DNA of 64,000 bases from Rhodovulum kholense (GTDB lineage Bacteria > Pseudomonadota > Alphaproteobacteria > Rhodobacterales > Rhodobacteraceae). Positions 8,356 through 15,897 of this stretch are shown one piece after another. The position numbers and the translations under genes are program-made. The stretch spans positions 1-64,000 of the forward strand of contig NZ_QAYC01000004.1 in the NCBI RefSeq assembly GCF_003053725.1. Reading direction: 5' to 3'. The notes below the pieces were generated by a model. The model was not told the DNA's origin. It worked only from the letters and a program-made list of their open reading frames with translations, and made no database searches. The number at the start of each line of letters is the position of its first letter. Position 1 is the stretch's first letter.

Positions 8356-8970
8356 CTACCAGACAGGCGGCGTGGTGATCCAGAGCACCCGCGTCGGTCC
8401 GTCAGACAGGTTGCGGAACTTGTGCGGCAGCGCGCTTTCGAAATGGAAGGAATCGCCTTCGTTCAGGTGGAAGGCATGGCCGTCGATCCAGATTTCCAGA
8501 CGGCCCCCAAGAACAAGCCCGCATTCCTCGCCCGCATGACGATAGGCGTCTTCGCCCGACCCGCCACCCGGCTGAAGGACGATATCCATCACCTGAAGAG
8601 TGCCTGCATCATGTGCGGTCACAAAGGACTTCACCATGCCGCGGTCGCCGAAATCGATGCTCCGACGCCGGTCGGCGCGCACGATCATTCGGGCCTCGCG
8701 GTCCGAAAGGTGATCGTCCCAGACGAAAAGCGACAGGACGGGAATGTCCAGCACAGCGCAGATGGCCCGCAGGACCCGGATCGACGGCGAAGAGATGCCG
8801 CGTTCGATCTGGCTCATCAGGCCGACAGAGATGCCCGCGCCATCCGCGACCTGCTTTAGGGACATGTCGCGGCCCTGACGGGCGCGCCGCACCGCCTGCC
8901 CCAGCGACAGGTCCGCTTCGACGGTCCCGGCGGGATCGGTGTCGGGCGAGTTGGGGTCGGTTTGGGTCAT
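8356..8970 (-). CDS. XRE-family regulator with C-terminal cupin domain
   Basis: Encodes 204 aa. An N-terminal HTH-XRE (about 22-77, DMSLKQVADGAGISVGLMSQ and IERGISSPSIRVL) is followed by a cupin_2 barrel (about 125-200, with RHAGEECGLVLGGRLEIW, then LNEGDSFHFESALPHKFRN). This is the PuuR/SutR-like design in which a small ligand bound by the cupin controls a nearby transport or catabolic operon. It is divergent from the ABC transporter/FAD oxidase genes that begin at 9206 and is most likely their regulator. The 3' end abuts the truncated ParB-like remnant. Confidence 0.85.
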   Translation of the reverse strand: MTQTDPNSPDTDPAGTVEADLSLGQAVRRARQGRDMSLKQVADGAGISVGLMSQIERGISSPSIRVLRAICAVLDIPVLSLFVWDDHLSDREARMIVRADRRRSIDFGDRGMVKSFVTAHDAGTLQVMDIVLQPGGGSGEDAYRHAGEECGLVLGGRLEIWIDGHAFHLNEGDSFHFESALPHKFRNLSDGPTRVLWITTPPVW

Positions 8971-9104
8971 CGCTTCTTTTTCATGCAGGTGAAGCCATAG
9001 CTATGCATTCGATGCGGCATCCCGCAAGCAAAAAGGCCGACGCTGGCGTGGTCTTTTCGTCTGAGTGAAGGCCTCATGAATTTTCGCTTGCAAAGGGGCG
9101 TACG

Positions 9105-9118
9105 TTCACTAGCGTGAA
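9105..9118 (+). promoter_or_regulatory. Dyad TTCACTAGCGTGAA, candidate operator of the XRE-cupin regulator
   Basis: A perfect inverted repeat TTCAC-TAGC-GTGAA lies in the 235-bp divergent region between the XRE-cupin gene and the ABC operon. It overlaps a weak promoter-like pair (TTGCAA, 16 bp, TAGCGT) reading toward the ABC operon. A site here could let the regulator block the transporter promoter. The size and symmetry fit an HTH dimer. There is no direct proof that this regulator binds it. Confidence 0.4.
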
Positions 9119-9205
9119 AAAATAACAGATCGAGACGCGACGGAGATGCGGGGCAACCTGTCCGGATCTGCTGCGCATCGGCGCCCATCAACAGGAGACC
9201 TGTTC

Positions 9206-9946
9206 ATGAAACTGAAAATCCCGATGCTCGCCGCCGCGGCTGCGATGGTCGCATCCCTCGCGCAGGCGGCCGACAGCCTGAAAGTCGGCGTGACCACGAC
9301 AGGCATTCCGTTCACCTTCGTCGACACGGCGACGCAACAGCCGACCGGGGCGATGGTCGATCTGGCCCAAGCCATCGCCGAAGAGATGAACACCGGCGCG
9401 AGCTTCGAGATCACCCAGTTCTCGGCCCTGATCCCGGCCCTGACCACCGGCAAGATCGACGTGATCTCGGCCGGCATGTATGCCACCGACAAGCGCCGCG
9501 AAGTCGTCGATTTCTCGACCCCGGTCTACAGCTATGGCGACGCGCTGTTCGTGGCCGCGGGCGACGACACGGCCTACCAGCTTGACGATCTGAAGGGCGA
9601 GGTCATCGGCGCCCAGATCGGCACCACCTTCGCCGACAAGCTGCAGGCGCTGGGGATCTTCAAGGAGATCAAGCTTTACGACAGCCTCGTCGACATCATG
9701 CGCGACGTGAAGCTGGGCCGGATCAAGGCAGGGGTCGGCGACGAACCGATCATCGCCTACCAGGTCTCGCAGAACCCGGGTCTCGGCGTGCATCTGGTCG
9801 AGGGCTACACGCCGATGGGCAAGGGCGACGTGGCGCTGGCCGTCTCGAAGGACAACCCCGATCTGCTGAAGGCGGTCGACGCAGCCATCGCCGGGATGAA
9901 GGCCAGCGGCAAGCTGGACGAGATCTTCGCGAAATACGGCCTCTGA
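9206..9946 (+). CDS. Amino-acid/amine ABC transporter substrate-binding protein (family 3)
   Basis: Encodes 246 aa from ATG 9206, which has ACAGGAGA 7 nt upstream; a longer in-frame start lacks this. There is a signal peptide of about 21 residues (SLAQA cleavage). The mature part is a bacterial extracellular solute-binding family 3 protein with ALIPALTTGKIDVISAGMYA and TDKRREVVDFSTPVYSYGD blocks, then the hinge KGEVIGAQIGTTFADKL. It captures a polar amino acid or related amine in the periplasm for the permease encoded downstream. A strong hairpin lies between this gene and the permease gene, as often seen where binding protein is needed in excess. Confidence 0.9.
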   Translation: MKLKIPMLAAAAAMVASLAQAADSLKVGVTTTGIPFTFVDTATQQPTGAMVDLAQAIAEEMNTGASFEITQFSALIPALTTGKIDVISAGMYATDKRREVVDFSTPVYSYGDALFVAAGDDTAYQLDDLKGEVIGAQIGTTFADKLQALGIFKEIKLYDSLVDIMRDVKLGRIKAGVGDEPIIAYQVSQNPGLGVHLVEGYTPMGKGDVALAVSKDNPDLLKAVDAAIAGMKASGKLDEIFAKYGL

Positions 9947-9960
9947 CGGGCACGCAACCC

Positions 9961-10000
9961 GGCCCCGGGCGCGGGTCTGCGCCCCGGGGCCAGAGACCCG
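9961..10000 (+). promoter_or_regulatory. Strong intercistronic hairpin with pseudoknot-like pairing
   Basis: Between the binding-protein stop and the permease start, GGCCCCGGGCGC (9961-9972) pairs with GCGCCCCGGGGCC (9979-9991), giving 12 pairs with one bulged base. The six-base loop GGGTCT (9973-9978) is complementary to AGACCC (9994-9999), so an H-type pseudoknot or an alternative stem is possible. There is no T run. The likely role is mRNA stabilisation of the upstream binding-protein message or partial attenuation before the permease and ATPase genes. Confidence 0.6.
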
Positions 10001-10040
10001 AAACCGCCCCCCCTGAATGGAAAGATGAACGGAAAGATGC

Positions 10041-10697
10041 ATGGCGCCACTTCTTGACCGGGTGCAGGACTACCTGCCGCTTCTGACCCAGGGCCTCTGG
10101 CTGACCGTTGCGGTCACGATCCTGGCGCTGGTGCTGGCATCGGCGCTGGGGCTGGTCTGGGCGATTTTGCGGACCTCGGGCCGACGCTATCTGGCGGGAC
10201 CCGCGCGCTTCGTGGTCGAGTTCCTGCGCGGCATCCCGATCCTTGTGATGCTGTTCTACATCTACTTCGTGCTGCCAGAGTTGGGGATCGACCTGACCGC
10301 CTTCCAGGCCGGGGTGATCGGTCTGGCGCTGATCTATTCCTGCTATATCGGCGAAACCTTCCGCGGCGGGATCGAGGCGGTGGACCGGGGCCAGACCGAG
10401 GCCGCGAAATCGATCGGCATGCGCCACGGCAAGATGATGCGCCGCGTGGTGCTGCCGCAGGCGATCCGGATCGCCTTGCCGCCCTATGGCAACAATATGG
10501 TGATGCTGCTGAAGGACAGCTCGCAGGTTTCGGTGATCTCGGTGGCCGAGCTGACCATGCAGGGCAAGATGCTGGCCTCGTCCACCTTCGACAACATGAC
10601 CGTCTTCACCCTGGTTGCGGTTCTTTATCTCTGCCTGACGATCCCGCTGAACATGCTGATGCGGCAGGTCGAACGCCGGATGGGAGCGGCCCGATGA
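10041..10697 (+). CDS. Amino-acid ABC transporter permease (HisMQ/GlnP type)
   Basis: Encodes 218 aa with about five membrane segments. The BPD_transp_1 EAA loop is visible as TEAAKSIGMRHGKMMRRVVL followed by PQAIRIALPPYGNN at about 118-152, where the ATPase docks. It begins 94 bp after the binding-protein gene, past a strong hairpin, and its stop overlaps the ATPase start (ATGA). Only one permease gene is present, so the channel would be a homodimer. The family serves polar amino acids, opines and ectoine. The substrate here is unknown. Confidence 0.9.
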   Translation: MAPLLDRVQDYLPLLTQGLWLTVAVTILALVLASALGLVWAILRTSGRRYLAGPARFVVEFLRGIPILVMLFYIYFVLPELGIDLTAFQAGVIGLALIYSCYIGETFRGGIEAVDRGQTEAAKSIGMRHGKMMRRVVLPQAIRIALPPYGNNMVMLLKDSSQVSVISVAELTMQGKMLASSTFDNMTVFTLVAVLYLCLTIPLNMLMRQVERRMGAAR

Positions 10698-11425
10698 TCC
10701 GTTTTACCGATGTGCACAAGTCCTTCGGCTCGCTCGAGGTGCTGAAGGGGATCGATGCCGAGGTGGCCAAGGGCGAAACCGTCTGCCTGATCGGGCCTTC
10801 GGGGTCCGGCAAGTCCACGCTTTTGCGCTGCGTGAACGGGCTCGAGGATTACCAGCAGGGGGAAATCGCCATCGAGGGCGCCCGGGTCGATGCCCACGCG
10901 CCGTCGATCCACCAGATCCGGACCCAGGTGGCGATGGTGTTTCAGCGCTTCAACCTGTTCCCGCACCGCACCGCGCTGGAAAACGTGATGGAGGGACCCC
11001 TGCATGTCCTTGGCGAACCGAAGGCCGAGGTCCGCGACCGGGCCGAGGATCACCTGAGGCGCGTCGGGCTGGCCGACAAGATGAACGCCCATCCCGCCGC
11101 GCTGTCGGGCGGCCAGCAACAGCGCGTGGCCATCGCCCGTGCCCTTGCGATGCGGCCGCGGGCGATCCTGATGGATGAGCCCACCTCGGCGCTCGATCCC
11201 GAAACGGTCGGCGACGTGCTGTCGGTGATGGCAGATCTTGCCCATGAGCACATGACGATGCTGGTCGTGACCCATGAGATCCAGTTCGCCCGCGAGGCCG
11301 CCGACCGGGTGCTGTTTCTCGATGGCGGGCGCATCGTCGAACAGGGCCCGGCCGCCGATGTGCTGACCTCTCCGCAACATCCGCGCACGCAGGATTTCCT
11401 GCGCCGCGTCACCCATCCGGTCTGA
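10694..11425 (+). CDS. Amino-acid ABC transporter ATP-binding protein (GlnQ/HisP type)
   Basis: Encodes 243 aa, the normal length for the family. Walker A is GPSGSGKST (34-42), the Q-loop lies in MVFQRFNLFPH, the signature is LSGGQQQR (137-144), Walker B is ILMDEPTSALDPE (158-170), and the switch His is in VVTHEI. It overlaps the permease stop by 4 bp and is followed after 4 bp by the FAD oxidoreductase, so the transporter and a substrate-oxidising enzyme are expressed together. Confidence 0.92.
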   Translation: MIRFTDVHKSFGSLEVLKGIDAEVAKGETVCLIGPSGSGKSTLLRCVNGLEDYQQGEIAIEGARVDAHAPSIHQIRTQVAMVFQRFNLFPHRTALENVMEGPLHVLGEPKAEVRDRAEDHLRRVGLADKMNAHPAALSGGQQQRVAIARALAMRPRAILMDEPTSALDPETVGDVLSVMADLAHEHMTMLVVTHEIQFAREAADRVLFLDGGRIVEQGPAADVLTSPQHPRTQDFLRRVTHPV

Positions 11426-11429
11426 TCCC

Positions 11430-12695
11430 GTGGACGACATGCCGCAATCGCTCTGGGTCGCGACGGCCCGCCCCGGCCCCGACCTGCCCGCGCTTGCCGA
11501 AAGCCGCCGGACCGACGTTCTGGTGATCGGCGGCGGGTTCACCGGGCTTTCGACCGCGCTGCATCTGACCGAGGCGGGCGTCGCCGTGACCCTGCTGGAG
11601 GCCGAGGTTCCCGGCCATGGCGGCTCGGGGCGCAATGGCGGGCAGGTCATTCCGGGCCTGAAGGACGATCCCGATGGTCTGGATGCGCTTTTCGGCCCGG
11701 CGGCGACCGCCTTCGCGGGCGGCACGGCCGATGTCCTTTTCGATCTGGTCGCGCGCCATGGCATCGACTGCGACGCAAGCCGCGACGGCTGGATCCAGGC
11801 CAGCCTCAAGGACAGTCACCTGCCCGCGCTGGAACGCCGGATGGCCCAATGGCAGGCGCGCGGCGCCCCGGTCGAGTGGCTGGACGCCGAGGCCATCGCA
11901 GAGGCCACCGGAACCCGTCGGTTCCGCGGCGGCTGGCGCGACCTGCGGGCGGGCCGGGTACACCCGCTGAACTATGTCCGGGGGCTAGCGGCGGCAGCCC
12001 GGCGAACCGGCGCAGATCTTTTCGCGCACAGCCGCGTCGTCGAGATCCGCCGCACCGGCACGGGCTGGCAGGCCCGCACGCAATCGGGGGCGACGGTCAC
12101 GGCAGACCGTGTCATTCTGGTGACCAATGCCTATACCCCGCCGAACCTCTATCGGCGCATCGAGAGGACGCTGGTTGCGGCCAACAGCATCCAAATTGCA
12201 ACCCGTCCGCTGCCGCCCGATCTGCTGGAACGTATCCTGCCCGGGCGCTCCGTCGTTTCCGAAAGCCGCCGCGTCGGCACCTATTTCCGCATCGGTCCCG
12301 GCAACCGCCTGATGATCGGCGGGCGCGGGCGCTTTTCGTATCGGGGGGCCCCGGCGGACTATGGCATCGTCGAACGGGAATTGCGGGCCTTCTTCCCCGA
12401 GGCCGCCCGGCTTGGGGTCGAGTATCGCTGGTCGGGTCGGGTCGGGATGACCGCCGACCACCGTGTTCGCCTGTTCGAGCCGGACACGGGCATGATCGTG
12501 GTGATGGGCTATAACGGACGGGGCGTGGCGCTTGGCACCGCGATGGGCAAGGCGCTGGCCGATCACCTTGCCAGAGGCACCCGATTGCCGCTTCCCTCCC
12601 GCAAGATCGACCCGCTTCCGTTTCACCGGTTTCACCGCAGCTACGGGACGGCCGCGATCGCCTGGTACCGCCTGCGCGACGCCGTGGAGCGCTGA
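11430..12695 (+). CDS. FAD-dependent oxidoreductase of the DAO/PuuB type
   Basis: Encodes 421 aa from GTG 11430 (an ATG at 11439 is an alternative). The Rossmann dinucleotide motif VIGGGFTGLSTALHL is at about 33-47 and the second glycine cluster GHGGSGRNGGQV follows. Near the C-terminus MGYNGRGVALGTAMGKALAD closes the FAD site. This is the layout of gamma-glutamylputrescine oxidase and related secondary-amine oxidases. In this operon, downstream of a family 3 ABC importer and next to an XRE-cupin regulator, it probably oxidises the imported amine or amino acid. The precise substrate cannot be read from sequence. Confidence 0.8.
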   Translation: MDDMPQSLWVATARPGPDLPALAESRRTDVLVIGGGFTGLSTALHLTEAGVAVTLLEAEVPGHGGSGRNGGQVIPGLKDDPDGLDALFGPAATAFAGGTADVLFDLVARHGIDCDASRDGWIQASLKDSHLPALERRMAQWQARGAPVEWLDAEAIAEATGTRRFRGGWRDLRAGRVHPLNYVRGLAAAARRTGADLFAHSRVVEIRRTGTGWQARTQSGATVTADRVILVTNAYTPPNLYRRIERTLVAANSIQIATRPLPPDLLERILPGRSVVSESRRVGTYFRIGPGNRLMIGGRGRFSYRGAPADYGIVERELRAFFPEAARLGVEYRWSGRVGMTADHRVRLFEPDTGMIVVMGYNGRGVALGTAMGKALADHLARGTRLPLPSRKIDPLPFHRFHRSYGTAAIAWYRLRDAVER

Positions 12696-12873
12696 AGCCG
12701 ACCTCGCATGGGATTGGCCTTCATCAGCGATGCAAAGGCATGCGAGCGCTCGGCGATCATCGCGCCCAGTATGGGTCGCAGCGAGATCTTCCGCGCTGCG
12801 ACAAAGACCTTTGCCAATCCGTGCATATCCAGAGCGCACATCCGTTCGATAACGCGCTCGGGTCCAGAAGACC

Positions 12874-14103
12874 TCAGTCTCGGGAATGTCCCGGTGCCCC
12901 CAGCGCGGCCAGCGTTTCGGCCAACCCGTCTGCCAGCGCGATCCGGGGGCGCCAGCCCAGGTCGTCGCGCGTGGCCGACCAGTCCAGCCGGACCCGGTCG
13001 GCCCGCCCCGCGACCGGCAACTCCGCCAGGTCCAGCCGCTGGTCGAGCCGCGTCGCGATCATCCCCGCGATTTCGGCCGGGGTCGCGATGTCGTCGGAGC
13101 CCAGGTGATAGACCGGCGCGGTGCCCGCTTCGGCGATCTCGACCAGCCCCCGCACCGCGTCGTCGACATGCAGCAGCTCGAGCTTCGCCGGCCCGTCCTC
13201 GAAACGATGCGTCGTGACCGGGCGTCCGGCGGCGATGCCCTCGGCGAAGCTCTGGATCAGGCGGGGCCGCAGGCCGCCCGGGCCATAGGTCTGGGCCAGA
13301 CGCACCACGCAAGCCTCCAGCCCCGAAGCCTCGACCGTCAGTTTCAACAGGCCTTCCTGCAAGGCCTTGATCTGGCCCGCGACCCCCCGGGGACATGGCG
13401 GGGCCGAGGACGGAACGGGGCCGGTCGTGGTCCCGCCCGCGAAGACCGCCGCGCAAGAGACGAGGACTAGGCGCACCCCGAGCGAAGCGGCCGCGTCCAT
13501 CAGGTTCTTCTGCATGGTCAGCGCCTCACCGAGGGCCGCGTTGTTGGTGTAGATACGCGGATGCGCCAGGTGGATCACGCGGCCCGCACGGGCCTCGCCC
13601 AACCGGGCGGCGATCTGTGCGGGTGCCGCCATCAGATCGAGCGTCTCGCGCCCGCCACCCCCTGTCACCCGGTTGGGGAAGGCGGTGCAGAGGTGGCGCC
13701 CGATGAAGCCTGTCGCCCCGGTCACCAGCGTGCGCCCGCCCTGCCGCCTGCGGGCCGCGCCCAGCGCCGCGCGCACCGTGTCCAGCATGTCGAGCTTGAT
13801 CTCGCGTTCGCCCGTGGCCTCGATCACGCGGGCCACCGCCGCATCGAAGGGCAGGCCCTGCCAGCGCGCAAGCACCCCGGCGGCCACCGCATTGCTGCGC
13901 GACACGCCGAAATCGCAGACCAGAAGCAGCGTCTCGCCCCGCTCGAGCGCGGCGACGCCATCCGCGACATGCCGGGCGACGGCATCGGTGGCGTTGCCCG
14001 CGGCATCGACGAGGTGGCGCAGGTCGATCCGCGTGGCGCCCTCCAGATGCGCCTCGCGGGCGGGCCCCGTGGCCAGTCGGCCGGGCACGATCCAGCGGAT
14101 CAT
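12874..14103 (-). CDS. Phosphatase-like domain fused to an extended SDR (NAD-dependent epimerase-like)
   Basis: Encodes 409 aa in two parts. Residues 1-115 contain LLVCDFGVSRSNAVAAGVLA, a CX5RS signature (C63 to R69) of cysteine phosphatases of the dual-specificity type. From about 124 an extended SDR begins with GATGFIGRHL (129-138). The substrate loop has YGPGGLRPRLIQSFAEG and the tail RLDWSATRDDLGWRP is typical of sugar-nucleotide epimerases or reductases. The usual catalytic YxxxK is not seen: the aligned stretch reads AGQIK, so the Tyr appears replaced. Its start overlaps the stop of the ATP-grasp gene (ATGA). It probably acts on a glycan precursor; activity is uncertain. Confidence 0.7.
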   Translation of the reverse strand: MIRWIVPGRLATGPAREAHLEGATRIDLRHLVDAAGNATDAVARHVADGVAALERGETLLLVCDFGVSRSNAVAAGVLARWQGLPFDAAVARVIEATGEREIKLDMLDTVRAALGAARRRQGGRTLVTGATGFIGRHLCTAFPNRVTGGGGRETLDLMAAPAQIAARLGEARAGRVIHLAHPRIYTNNAALGEALTMQKNLMDAAASLGVRLVLVSCAAVFAGGTTTGPVPSSAPPCPRGVAGQIKALQEGLLKLTVEASGLEACVVRLAQTYGPGGLRPRLIQSFAEGIAAGRPVTTHRFEDGPAKLELLHVDDAVRGLVEIAEAGTAPVYHLGSDDIATPAEIAGMIATRLDQRLDLAELPVAGRADRVRLDWSATRDDLGWRPRIALADGLAETLAALGAPGHSRD

Positions 14104-15134
14104 GTCCGCTTCTCGTCCGGGGTGACGGTTTCGGTCAGGCTGCGCAGGTACCAGCCCGGGCGCAGCCCCAGCGGCGCGGCGGGCGGCCGTCCGGTCAGGC
14201 GGCGCAGGAAATGGTCGACCTCGTTGAAGCCCGCGAGCGTGCGCAGATAGGTGCTGGCCGAGAAGCGCGGGTTGATCTCGAAGGGCACGAACCGGCCGTC
14301 CGGATCGACGCGGCCCTGCACGTTCAGCGGCCCCCGGCTGCCCAGCGTCTCCGCGATGTCGCGCGCGGCCGCGCAGACCTCGGGGAAGGGCTCGATGCGG
14401 CCCTGGGTGTAGCCGCTGGAAATCAGGAAATCCGGCCCCCGCGCCAGCACCGACAGCTTGGAGGTAAAGGCCCGCCGCAGCGCGATCACGCCCACAACGC
14501 TGCCGTCCGGGTCAGACAGCACGCCCACCGTGAACTCGCCGCCCTCGACCGGCACATAGGCCTGGGCGACCGGCGCGATCCCGTTGCGCAACAGGTAGGC
14601 GCAGTACAGCTCGGCCTCGCCAGGGTCGCGCGCGAAGAACACGAAGGCGCTGCCGCCCGAGGCGCTGGAGGGCTTGATCACGCAGGGCGTCGGGAACCCG
14701 GCGATGTCGCCCGGCGCGGCGATGCCGCGGGTCATCGGGATCGGCACGCCGGCTGCGCCCAGAATCTCGAAACAGCGGGTGTTTTCGGTGGCGACGGCCA
14801 CGACCTCGGGCGCGTTCTGCGCGATCCGGATGCCGGCCTCGGCAAACCGCGCCGCGGCGGGCGCCAGAAGCGCGGCCGGCTGGTCGCCGCCCGGGATCAG
14901 CACCTCGACCCCCGCCGCCCGGCACAGCCGCAGCACGCTGGCCACGTAATCGTCGCGCTCGGCCAGGAAGGTCTCGGCGAAATGCGCGTCGAAATGGCCA
15001 TAGGCCAGCGGCGAGATATCGCAGCCCAGCACATGATAGCCGCCCGCCGCGGCCAGCGCCTTGGCGATCTCGGTGCCAAGCGAGGCGCCAGCCATCCCCG
15101 CGATCATCACGGTGATGGGCGCGTCCCGGCTCAT
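14100..15134 (-). CDS. ATP-grasp protein (carbamoyl-phosphate-synthase-like)
   Basis: Encodes 344 aa from ATG 15132-15134. A frame extending upstream to 15899 is antisense to other genes and was not used. An N-terminal Rossmann-like half (VMIAGMAGASLGTEIAKALA) is followed by an ATP-grasp fold with TPCVIKPSSASGGSAFVFFA, VEGGEFTVGVL and the metal-binding end PLNVQGRVDPDGRFVPFEINPR. These proteins ligate a carboxylate to an amine using ATP and are frequent in polysaccharide and peptide-modification clusters. It overlaps the methyltransferase remnant upstream and the phosphatase-SDR gene downstream by 4 bp each, forming a tight operon. Confidence 0.75.
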   Translation of the reverse strand: MSRDAPITVMIAGMAGASLGTEIAKALAAAGGYHVLGCDISPLAYGHFDAHFAETFLAERDDYVASVLRLCRAAGVEVLIPGGDQPAALLAPAAARFAEAGIRIAQNAPEVVAVATENTRCFEILGAAGVPIPMTRGIAAPGDIAGFPTPCVIKPSSASGGSAFVFFARDPGEAELYCAYLLRNGIAPVAQAYVPVEGGEFTVGVLSDPDGSVVGVIALRRAFTSKLSVLARGPDFLISSGYTQGRIEPFPEVCAAARDIAETLGSRGPLNVQGRVDPDGRFVPFEINPRFSASTYLRTLAGFNEVDHFLRRLTGRPPAAPLGLRPGWYLRSLTETVTPDEKRT

Positions 15135-15740
15135 AGGTAGAAGAAGGAGCGCGGCCGGTCGTGCAGCGCCGCGACCCCCGCGATGATGCCGCGCGCGTCC
15201 TGCGGGTTGAGCCCGACATAGACCGCCCCGGCCGCCTCGGGCACTCGATTGGGCGCAAGGATCGGAATCCCCATCAGTTCGCGCCCCTGCCGGAACGGGT
15301 TGGCGTCGAGGAAGGCCAGCACCCGCCCGCGATCCTTCAGCGTCGAGGCGATGAACATGCCGTAGACGCCGCTGCCATAGATCACGCAACGCGTGTCGGG
15401 ATGCCCGGCCTCGAACGCCTCGATCCGCGTGGCGATGTCCTGCCACTGCCGGGCGATGGCGCGGGCCTTGTCCATGGTCTCGGCCAGATCGGCGGCCGAG
15501 GGGGCGGGGCGCGCGGGCAGCGCGGCCGGGTCGTGCACGGCTTTCACGATGAAGGCCGCACGGTGGGTCTCGGCGTCGATGCGGATGTCGGAATAGCCGG
15601 CATCGGCGAACAGCCTCTCCAACGACAGCCGCGAGAAATGCTGCACGTGGTCGATAACCACCAGGTCGCTGATGTTGCGGTACATGCTCGGGATCACGAC
15701 ATGCACCCGGCCGCCGGGACGCAGGACGCACGCTTGGGAA
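15131..15740 (-). pseudogene. C-methyltransferase-type protein, N-terminally truncated
   Basis: In frame, the sequence can be read from about 15735 as VLRPGGRVHVVIPSMYRNIS, the end of a SAM-methyltransferase fold, and continues with DLVVIDHVQHFSRLSLERLF and a C-terminal Rossmann-like domain (RCVIYGSGVYGMFIASTLKD, FLDANPFRQGRELMGIPIL). This is the second half of the 400-residue C-methyltransferases that act on nucleotide sugars. The zinc-binding N-terminal domain and most of the catalytic domain are absent, and an in-frame TAG lies just upstream at about 15750. A 191-codon product from GTG 15704-15706 is still possible. The break marks a rearrangement junction. Confidence 0.7.
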
Positions 15741-15824
15741 AGTGCAGCCTAGCCCGGAGTCGAGCGAGGACTCCGAAAGCACTGCGGCCCAAGGTGCTGG
15801 CGGGTCTCTCCACGTAAAAAATCG

Positions 15825-15843
15825 GCCGTCGTACGGCTTTCTT
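15825..15843 (+). terminator. Small terminator-like hairpin
   Basis: GCCGT-CGT-ACGGC followed by TTTCTT on the plus strand. No intact plus-strand gene ends before it, so it may be the leftover end of a gene lost when the methyltransferase was truncated near 15735. Confidence 0.4.
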
Positions 15844-15897
15844 CGCGGCGGCAAGGCGTGTAAGAGCCGGGTTGGTTGATGTATCGGAAAGCTGAAC

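Noticed and set aside
7564-8859. Reading the second ParB-like gene as an intact 430-residue protein.
   Set aside because: Family-like sequence stops near 8300. The rest is antisense to the XRE-cupin gene, which has strong domain support.
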